A stretch of 40,000 nucleotides of DNA, taken from assembly GCA_012295275.1 (NCBI GenBank), contig CM022675.1:3335791-3375790 (forward strand), given 5' to 3'. Positions 23,812-35,530 of this stretch are shown piece by piece (within the stretch, counting starts at the first letter, position 1; each line of letters opens with the position of its first letter). Made by a program: the position numbers and the translations under genes. This stretch comes from Chrysomallon squamiferum. Taxonomy: Eukaryota > Mollusca > Gastropoda > Neomphalida > Peltospiridae. The notes below the pieces were generated by a model that was not told the DNA's origin, did not search any database, and worked only from the letters and a program-made list of their open reading frames with translations.

Positions 23812-25312
23812 TCCTAATTCATAAAATTTAAAAAGTTTTATTTAGGTATAGAAATTTTCCAAATTAAATTATTGAAGTTTTATTTTTTAAAAATTCCACA
23901 AATTCATCAAGACAAATACTGAAATCCTTTTTTTTTTTTTTTATAAAGAAAATGAAATTTCTGAAGCAACATAAAGAAGTTTTGATGAGAAAGTAAATTC
24001 ATGATATAAAATAAAGAAGATTTTCTTTTTGTAGTCCTAAAATTGTCTCACAAAAATGAAGTGTATGTTGGCATTATTTATATATATATCTATATATATA
24101 TAAAACTTTGAAAACCTAATTTTGAGGTAAATAATAATGGTTAAAATATTCAAATAAATGTATTTTATTCAGTGAATATCTCAAAAGTAGTGCTGAAAAA
24201 TTATTGCAGTATGTCCATGATAATGAAAGGCCCCATTATACATTTTAACATTTTTTCTTAATGGTACTAAATTTAATGTGACAACCATTTCAGATCTACC
24301 AGTGGTTATTTTTTTTTTTTTTTTTTCCATTTTTCTTTTTTATCCCTTATTATTATTATTTATTATTATTATTTCTTTTTGCTTTATTTTCCCAAACTCT
24401 ATGTTTCCCTTAATCTTTGAGCTGTGATGAATAAAATAAAAGAATTTTAAATCTGTGGAAATATTTTAACTCAAAAATTTCAAAAGTGATTTCTATAAAC
24501 AATAGAACTGAATGTTTGAATGGTGATATAAAACTGGTGATCTATAAATTTTATGTGTATAAAACGTAAACAATTAGTGGTGCAAACATATAAATAAATT
24601 TTTATACACTCTCCAATCTTTTTATATTTTTGGTTTATAAACAAAAACTTCTAATATTATCTGAGTAATGGGCAAATTAACACACTCATGAAAACACGTC
24701 AAGTTCATGCTTGTCAGAAAAAACAAACAGTTAATTCATCAAAACACTTTTTTCTTCTTTCTTGTCAGTATCTGATCAGTCTAGTTTCACACTCAGTGTC
24801 TAGTATCACACCAACAAGGGAAATAACTGTAATCAAAGGGAGGTGATTCCGAGCAAAATGTGGTTATTTAATCAACAGTGGTACAAAATGATACAAATTA
24901 TCAAAGGGAGACAACCCAGACATTATATGAACATAACGGAAATGCAGCATGAGATGGATCCAACAAAAGGGAGATAACTTCAACAAGGGAGATAACTTCA
25001 ACAAAGGACAATAACTATTTCTAACAAACAGAAAACTTGAACCAATTGGTATTTTTATTTTTATATATTTTTTAAAAGTAGTTCTTTACCTTCCAGGTTT
25101 TCTGCTGGTCTTTTCTGCTCCATCTCATTCTTCTTCTCGCGCACGCCCTGGTACGACACACTGCTCTGTATCTGCGTGTTGTACCGGATACGCTCAGTCT
25201 CGGGATCAGTCTCCACAGACGTCTTCTTCCCTTTTAGTCTCTCAAAGTCTGCATGGTAAGATACCTTCAAATAAACAAACAAACAAATAAATAAATAAAC
25301 AAATTTATCTTT

Positions 25313-25395
<83 letters not shown>

Positions 25396-27684
25396 CTTTC
25401 TCAGGCACTTTCTTCCCCTCCCCTCTCTACGTCTTCCTCTCATCACATTAAGACTTGTAGAAAATTTACAGAAACAAAACAAGACCTACAAATATTATAT
25501 ATATATATATGAATACAAGAAGAAAAGAATGAAGATAAAACAATTTTCAGACTAAGCCATAATTTTTGTTAAATATTAAAGAAAACAAACTAAATAAAAC
25601 CTGGAACAGAAAACTTTAATTTTTTTATATTCCATGCATAACTTTGTAAGACAAAATATTTTATACATTCAGGTAACAAGGAGAAAGTTTCAAATATAGA
25701 TAGATAGGTAAGTGATAGATGGAAAGATAGGCAGACAGATATATACAGACAACAGACAGACAGACAGACAGACAATATGGCTGTCATTCTAAAAGAGGAA
25801 AAGAAGGGAAAGAAATTTAAAAAACACTTTTCAAAACAGTCAAATCAAACAACTGCAAAGGCAACATTCCAAATTATACAATTTACAACATTACTTTAAA
25901 TAATAATAATAATAAGAAGAAGAAGAAGAAGAAGAACAAGAACAACAATAGCAGCTCTCTGATTTAACAACAGAACACTCTGCATTCAATGATTTCCCTC
26001 TTTTTAACAGATTTCCAATTTAAAACACTCATATTTTACAAGAAATAAAAAGTGACATTGTATATCGAAAAAAAAAAATAATAATAATAAAACTAAAACT
26101 AATACTGAACAAAAGAAAATAATAATAATAATAAAATGGAAACAATTTGCAACCTGAAAACAAAACCAAAACTAGATAAAATTATTTCAAGACATTTTCA
26201 AACTGTACTGGCATCATGCATAGTGGATGAGGACACTTCATCATTTTTCATGTAAAGATACCTGAAACTCGTGAACTAAAAACAATTATATAAAGTATTT
26301 TGAAAAGATATAGGAAAACATATTTTTAGAACAACTGCTAGTTTCCACATATTAAAATAATAATAATAAATAATTAATTAATCTAGTGACTGGAGAGGTC
26401 AAAGTATGATCTGGAAATTACTGTTCTCTGTATATCTGTATGTGTGTAAGTACGTACATGTTTGTGTGTGTGTCTGTGCATGTGCATCTGCATATATGTG
26501 GGTATATCTAAACATGTGTATACTAACATGTATGCTTATCTACATTTATTTGGAACTGTTATTTCTTCTGTTGGGTGGGGGGGTCAAGGAAAAAGGAGGA
26601 ATAACGCAAGCAGTGTCATCATCAGCCATCAAACAATAAGAAATTAGCAGCATTCCCACAATTCATAGCTACTTCCGTACATTGCTGATAACCTGCTGGT
26701 TGTCGTGGTGACGCTTCAGATCAACAGGATCTGCGACCTGCGTGTATTTGGCTTTGTTCTGTTCAAAATCTTTGTGGTAGTCCACCTATAATAAGAAACT
26801 TGTCAATGATAGCTGTTTCTATAGCAACATATTGCACACCGGTTTCTATGGCAACTCATTACACAATGTACATTATATATGTTTCTATGGTAATGCACTG
26901 CATACAAGTTATCAATGGAATTTTCTATGGCAACTGACTAGATTCTGTTTCTATGATAATGCATTATGCATCTGTTTCCATCATAACTCGTGCACCTGTT
27001 TCTATGGTGAAGCATTTCTTAGAGTAACTTTAATTTTTTTTTTTTTTTTTTTTTTTTCCAACTTAAATCTTACAAAGTTAATTATTGTTACATAAAAGAA
27101 ACCAAACTATATTTCTGACAAATTTTTTTTCTCTTCTATAACAAAACTTTCCTTTACAAAATTACAAGCATTATTTGTTTTCTAAAACAACAGTTAAATA
27201 CAATAAATAAATTTAATAAATAATATAATCAGAAAAAAAGTAAGAAGAAGAAAAATTCAAAAGTCTGATATGCACACATTCTTGCAAAGCAACAACGTGA
27301 CATTCATAACAATTATTTCAAAAATTAAAAAAAAAAAAATAATGAAAGAAAGAAAGAAAGAAGACAGACATGCAGGTTTTAGAAAAATAAATAAAAAAAA
27401 TGAAGAAATAGAAACAAACAAACAAACAAAAAAACAATAGAAAGATACTTTTGTTTCAACAGAAAGATAATAATGAAGATGTGGCAAGTATCAATAATTA
27501 TAACAACTAACAGAATTGATCGAATAAATCAATCCAAAACAAATCAGCTGACAAATATATCAATTATTAATTTAGAATTTAGAATTAGATCAGTAAAGAA
27601 TTTAAAAGACTGAGTAAATATGAATAGTTATAAAAGATTACAAAACAATAAAGCTTAAAAGCTAAACAGTTTAACTAAATTTAA

Positions 27685-27744
<60 letters not shown>

Positions 27745-30700
27745 TTCAACAACAACCACAATAAATAACTGAAATTAAATTTTACATTTAAATATTTTAC
27801 AAAATGGTTGACTGAATTCAATAATTTATTTATTATTTATTTAATTTATTATATTATTATTATTATTATTATTATTATTTATATTTTTTAAGGAGTCAGT
27901 ACAGAATCTGCAAACTGAAAAGTAAACTTCGTTGCACTGATGACAAGGCAAATGTTATTAAATGAGAAATGTATAAAACACAGTAATTACAAACATCTCT
28001 TTTAAACAGAAGAACTCTTGGAAGGGGAATAACTTCCTCAGTCAAACCAGATCAAACATCATAATCATGGATAATTTTTTCATAAAACTGTTAATGAACA
28101 AATTTTTACTTGTATAGGTTTCATCCTATTATAAAACTTGGTTTAAAAATAAACAAAATCTGCAAGAGAGGTAACAAATTCATTTTAAAAATATTTGAAA
28201 ATAAAACAATTATATAAATAAACATCTGAAAAATACAAAATACAAAAAGCCTGTATCAGTTAAATTATAGGATACAATATCCCAGTAAAAATAGTTTTTA
28301 TATCTAAAAATCAGTAAATAATTCTCTTTCTAGAATAACAATAACTTTATTCAAATGTTTTGTTATAAGAACGCTTGCAACCAAGCAAAAACACACGTAA
28401 CATATTTTAATTTTTAGAAGTTTCAAAACTGTTATGAAAAAGATGTAACAATTTTAGTCATCTTTAATTTCATAAAAACTCTTGCAAATGGGACTACATC
28501 AACCACATAAAACAAATTAAATAAAAAATACATAATATACTTTTATCATTCAAAATTCAAACAGTTATTAAATAAATTTAACAATTTCAGCAATCTTTAA
28601 TTTCATAAGAACTCTTGCAAGCAGAGAAATCTCATCAAACATCAATGAAAATATCTATAACCATTTTAGTAATTTTTATAAAAGAACTCTTGCAAGGGAG
28701 AGAACGCAAAAGAAAATTATTTTCATTATTTCATCACTCAAGAATATACAGTTATTAAGTGAATTGTAACAATTTTAGTAATCTTTATTTGCACGAGAAC
28801 TCTTGCAAGGGAGACAACTGATGAACCAAGCAAGGTGGTCTCATACCAGACTTATATTTTTGGTGTTACGCAAATGTTGCTCCATCTCCAGTGACCTTGC
28901 CACAGATAAACATTTTCCTTTGCTTTCCTCAAATGACTTGTGATATTCATTCTACATCAACCAATAAATAAAACTTTATTCATTTATTTTAACCAGTAAA
29001 TAACTTATTTACTTGTAATAAGTAACTTTCTATATTTTTAATAACCATTTATTTTTTTTGGTTGGGGGGGGGGGGTTAGGTTTATAGTAATCCGTAAATG
29101 ATTTTATTTGTTTATAGTAATTAATAAATAATTGTATTCATTTGTAACAAATAATTTATTTAGCATAATCCATATATATCCTGTATTCATTTACAAAGAC
29201 AATTAGTTTTATTTCATTTTACAATAACCAATAATAAACAAATTAATAATAATAATTAAAAAAAAAGGATTCATTTACAACAAATGCTTATTTTAGAGTA
29301 ATCAGTAATTTTAATAATTCTGTATTGATTAACAAGATATATTACAAGGGAGATAACTCTAAATACTCAAGGGAGTTAACTCTAAATAATCAAGTGATTA
29401 CCAAGCTGACGTTCTTCTTATTCTGCTGATGCTGCAAAACCATTTCATTTATTTATCCAAATAAACAGCATTTGAATTTTGTCTTATGAATTTGTCTTTA
29501 GTCTTACTGAAATCTTTGTGATACTCATTCTGAGATACAAAACCATTTCATATTAATCCAAATAAACATTTCATTTATTTATTTATTTACTTACTTATTT
29601 ATTTGTCTTTAGTCTTACTGAAATCTTTGTGATACTCATTCTGAGATACAAAACCATTTCAAATTAGTCTTGATATACATTTCATTTATTTATTTATTTA
29701 CTTACTTATTTATTTGTCTTTAGTCTTACTGAAATCTTTGTGATACTCATTCTGAGATACAAAACCATTACAAATTAGTCTTGATATACATTTCATTTAT
29801 TTATTTATTTATTTATTTATTTATTTGTTTGTCTTTAGTCTTACTGAAATCTTTGTGATACTCATTCTAAGATACAAAACCATTTCAAATTAGTCTTGAT
29901 ATACATTTCATTTATTTATTTATTTACTTATTTGTTTGTTTGTCTTTAGTCTTACTGAAATCTTTGTGATACTCATTCTAAGATACAAAACCATTTCAAA
30001 TTAGTCTTGATATACATTTCATTTATTTATTTATTTATTTATTTGTTTATTTATTTGTGTATTTATTTATATATTTATTTGTCTTTAGTTCTACGTAAAT
30101 CTTTGTGATACTCATTCTAAGATAAACTTTAACCCTGATACATAGTATTAATAAACTATTTATTTATTTATAAGAAGGAAGCAGTTATTCAATTATTTAT
30201 ATTAAATTTATTTATTTATTTATTTATTTTATAAAAAAATACATAAATGAAGTTACTATTTCTATACTGCTGATGGCATAATGGCAAAATATAATTTTTT
30301 TTTTTTTTTTTCATTCTTTCTGAAATATTATAGACCAGCATTTTATTAATAACACATTTTAAATATTATTTTTTTTTATTATTATTTTTTTATATATATA
30401 TATACATAGATTTTCATTTACAGCGCTAACTTAATGAAGTAAAGAAGAGAAAAAAACATATGTAAAAGATAATTAATAAATAAATAAATAAATAAAAAAA
30501 TAAATAAATGGTAATTCACCAATACTGTATTTACTTGGGTGTAAGCCTATTTTATATTATATTTTCATACATAGGATAAATATAATAAAAGTATTTGTCA
30601 ATAAATGTGTTGACTACTTGTTTTTCAACCATTACTCAACATAATGCAAATGTTTTCTTTCCAGTTCACATTTCAATAATTATGTACCAATTTTGTGGCA

Positions 30701-31831
30701 AATAATCTTTAATGAATTTATACATGAGAAAATACGGTAATAATTTTCAAAATAAACATAATCTGATGGACCAGATATCTTCAGATGTTGGTTTTTTTTT
30801 TTTTTTTGCTTGATTTGTCCAACCTGTTGATCAGCTGTGTCTATGTTGATGTTTATAAAAATGTCAGATAAAATGTTTTTCAGATGTTCATACATACAGA
30901 AAGATATTTCTATAGCTGACACCCACATGTCTGTGTTTCTTCTTGAAATAACAAGTTTAAGAAAATAATAAAGTTTATCAATAACATATGTGACTGGTGT
31001 TTTAAAGCTTCTGTCTTCTTTTTAATATATTTAAAAAATGTTTTTTTATTTATTTTTTTTTTTCTAACTCATCATTGTTTAATGGTTTCAAATATAATAA
31101 GTTCAAAAATAAATTTAAGAATTAAAAAAAAATAAAAATCATACAATCTATTTGAGAAACAATATGTCCTTAATTATAACATTTATTCTATCTTTTTCTT
31201 TAAAAAAAATATTCTAAAGTAAAAAAAAAAAAATGACAGCAAACAAACATATCTATTTATGGTATATCAAGAACTACACACTTAAATAAATAATTTAAAA
31301 ATAATAATAATAATAACAACAATAATAAATCACTATTTATTTATATTATTTTTTCAAAAGCAATAAAAGTTTATCATTAATGCAGGTAATAAAGATTTAA
31401 ACTTTATATTTAAAAAAAAAAAAAAAAAAAACATCTGTGTAAGCAATTTGAAAAATATTAAAATGTGACCACATATTTTAATAAAAATAAAAAATAAAGT
31501 ATGATTCATATAGTATATGACTATATTAGTATATAGTTTTAAAATTTATTTATAATCCTCTCATATTTTTATTTTTATTATTATTGTTATTTATTTTATT
31601 TTTTATTTTATTATTTATTTATTTTTGTATATTTATGAAAGCAAGTTGATATAAATTTATCTAAAAAGTATTTTAAATTTGACATTTATGTTTGGAAAGC
31701 TGTTCCACTTTAATATTTATCTATGTTCAAGACTTTTCAAAATGTGTGTGTGTGTGTGTGTGTTTGTGTGTGTATGTGTGTGTGTGTTTGTCTGTAAATA
31801 ATTCTTATTGTTGTTACTATTACTACTACAA

Positions 31832-31866
<35 letters not shown>

Positions 31867-32236
31867 TTTTCATCATCATCGTCATTATTATTATGTTAGG
31901 AATATGTTTTTCTGTTTAATGAGAGGAAATTTTCCACTTAGCTTTCAGTCATCCTGTAAAAACACTACACACCACTTGTCAGCTACTGGGTGGAATGGAA
32001 CAACAGGTCTTCTTTTATTTATAATTATTTAGTTATTTATTGTCATTATTTTTTTTTTTTTTTTTTTTTTTTTTTATTATTGCTGTTGTTATTTATTATT
32101 ATTATTATTATTATTTTTTTTTTTTATCTATTTATTACTTTTTAGATTATTATTATTATTAATTAATACTTTACTTTTTTTATTTTTTTTTTAAGTTTAG
32201 TGTTGATTTGGTGTTTTTTGCTCATTATATTATTAA

Positions 32237-32279
<43 letters not shown>

Positions 32280-34358
32280 TAGTACATAAATTGTGCAGAT
32301 ATTTATTAAGTCTCATTTAAAAAGAAATTGTTTCTTTAAAAATTCAGAAAATTTATATAATTGATGGTAATTAATTTTATTATTAAAAATGTTTTAAAAA
32401 TAGTACCAGGCTGACATTCTTGCTGTTTTGCAAATGTTGTACCATGTCTGCAGGTACTGCAACTTGAGTGTACCTATCCTTGGTCTTGTTAAAATCACTG
32501 TGGTACTCATTCTAATTAAAAATAACATTGGTTAATTACTTTTTCCTAATTAACACAAAATGTAAAATTCAAATATTCATGATTTTTATTACATAGCATT
32601 TGCAAAACAATAAGTGATAATTAAATACAAAAAATTTATTTAAGTAAGCCAAACAAATTTAATGTTAAAATGTATGTTTATAAACTGCTAAAAAAAATTT
32701 AAAAAAGAAAAGAAAAAAAAAAATAAAAATAAAAATAAAATAATAAAAAATAAAATGTAGTACCAGGCTGACATTCTTGCTGTTTTGCAAATGTTGTACC
32801 ATGTCTGCAGGTACTGCAACTTGAGTGTATCTATCCTTGGTCTTGTTAAAATCACTGTGGTATTCATTCTAACAGAAAACATTCTAATAAAGTTTAATTT
32901 TAAAATAAAACTGATTTAAATAAAACAAGCAGGAATGAAAAATGACCCACTTAAAATATTTAAATCTTCATAATGTAATGAAAAAGACTTTCATTTTTTT
33001 AGAATTTTAATCATAATAATAAATTTTTTGTGATGCTACACTGATCTGCTGAATGCCCAAACATCTTTGATCAGTTAATATAAACCAATGTCACATGCAC
33101 ATACATGTGTGTGTGCATTTTTTCAGTTATTTGTCTGTTATGTTGTGTAAAGATGTGTGTATGTATGTATGTATGTGTCATGCATGTATCTGTGTATACA
33201 TGTACGTATGTGTGTGTGTGTGTGTGTGTGTGCATAGTGTGTGTATATGTATCTGTGTGTGTGTGTGTGTGTGTGTGTGCTGTGTGTGTGTGTGTGTATG
33301 TGTGTGTGTATAAAAAAAAATAAGTTATAAAAAATGTGAGAATGTTTTATTTTAACAATAAATTATTTTATGACAAATGATGATAATAATAATAATAATA
33401 ATAATAATGTTTATATTTTAACAATAAACTTAGGAATATATATTAACAAAGATGATAAATGATGATAATAATGAAAATGACAATGATAATGAAATGATAA
33501 AAATGACAATGATAAAGAAACAGAGACACTACCAAGCTAGCTATCTTGGTGCTATGGAGACATTGAGCAATGGCTGCTGGCAATGCGACTGTTGTAAATT
33601 TGTCCTTGGACTTCTCAAACTCACTGTGATACTCCCTCTGTGAGTAAACATACATTGTGAGTAAGCATACACCTTGTAAGTGTACATCTTTAGAAAACAT
33701 ACACTGAGTAAATATAATCTTAAGTAAACATGCAATGAGTAAACTGAACAAATGTACATTTTGAGAGAAAACATACATTATAAAAAATCTTAAGTAAACA
33801 TAATCTAAGTAAACATACATTCAAATTTAAATAGTTTGAATAATCATACATTGAGTAAATATACTCTCAAGAATAAATACATTTTGTGCAAAAATACATT
33901 AACAAAACCAAAAACATTGAGTAAAGGATTGTAATATGATTCAGTGAATATACTGAGTAAAACATAAACTTCAGTATTTTTATTATGAATACCTGTATAA
34001 TAAATTGAGTAAAAATAATAAACAGCAATTTTTTTAATATAATACAATGAAAAAAAAACATAAAATAAATACATTGAGCCAAATACTAGGAATACTTCAG
34101 CAAAAAAAAAAAAAATGATACTTTGAATTATATACTGTGAAAAAAAGAAACAACTAATATGAATAACATATACTGAGCAAAAAAAAAAAAGAATTATGAA
34201 TCACTTTCACATGATGAATAAAAAACATGATTCATCATGAACTATACTGAGCAAAAAAAAATGTTTTATAATTCTCTAGAAATAATTAACAAAAATATGT
34301 AAAAAATTAGGATTAATCACTGCAAAATAATGTAATGCATAACTGGATGATGGTGTAT

Positions 34359-34403
<45 letters not shown>

Positions 34404-35435
34404 TTCAATGACTTTTGAAGTATTAAATGTAAAGAAAACAGCCATCATATTATAATTCTAAAAGAAACAGAAAAGTTAATCATAACAAGAAAGTGATATT
34501 AGTGAAAAATCCTTTGATAATCTGCAAATGAAAATGAAAGATAAAACTTTTAAAAAAGAGAATTTGGTTTGTAGTATATCACATTATTTTCTGAGATGTC
34601 AATTAATTATGCTTCTTCTATAAATTTAAAGAAAGTTAATTTGTATGAACTGTGCAACATAGTCATATTGTCTTTATAAGGAGGAGAAAAGGAAGAAAAA
34701 ATGAAGAGAAAATGAAATAAATTAAATTATATATTATTATATTAGATTTTAATAACATGTGAATTTTTTTTTTTTATTTTATTTCATTTTTTTTTTGTTA
34801 TTTCATTTTCTGTTGGCTTTATTTGCTGTGATTTTGTTTTGTCATTGCTGCTGTCATGCTGTTACTGTTGTGGATGTTGTAGTAGTGGGGGTTTCAGTGG
34901 TTTTGGGTGTGATATGTATAACATTAGAGAACAAATCAATTGTTTGTCTCAATGTTTAATTCATCAGTTAGCAAAAAAGGAATTCTTTTTACATCCACCT
35001 TCCTATAGGTGAGGCAACAGAAATCAAAATCTTTGATAAACCCGTGGTGAGCACTATCTAGAACAGGAAACACACCCAAAAGCAAACAATCTTAAAGACA
35101 AATTGCTAATGATTGATCCAGTTGCATATCCTGTCTGTTTCTTACTATATTATAAAAAAACAAAATTTAGTTCAATGAAGCAATAGTTAGTTGGAAACAG
35201 AACAATCTGCACTGGGCTGACTGATGTAACTGATAACATGGGAAGAGTGAGTGACTGCAGGTGAACTTTCTCACCTGTGCTAAGATATTTATTCTGAGGT
35301 GAGAAAGCAAGATTCCTGTAGCAGTGTCTGTGAATGGAATAACCAGAAGTGAGAACAGTTGAAAAGGTTAACACAATTCCAGAAACACTTCTTGTTTTAT
35401 CACTTAATATGGAAGATGTACACTGAATAAATACA

Positions 35436-35530
<95 letters not shown>

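Larger units (their letters stand above)
26786..28846 (-). other. Intron with X-box-like cluster, (TA)n and a CTTGCAAGGGAG repeat family
   Basis: Contains poly(T) at 27036-27057, (TA)n at 27687-27742, (ATT)n at 27850-27880 and the degenerate repeat at 28005-28825. No exon was recognised. The donor is GTATGA at 28846-28841. Confidence 0.75.

Noticed and set aside
25061-25089. Extension of the nebulin exon past 25090
   Set aside because: The frame continues only a few codons (GKELLLKNI) beyond a good GTAAAG donor whose phase matches the next exon.
29435-30130. CRISPR array (regular repeats at 111 bp)
   Set aside because: The genome is eukaryotic, the repeats carry nebulin coding sequence and no unique spacers are present.
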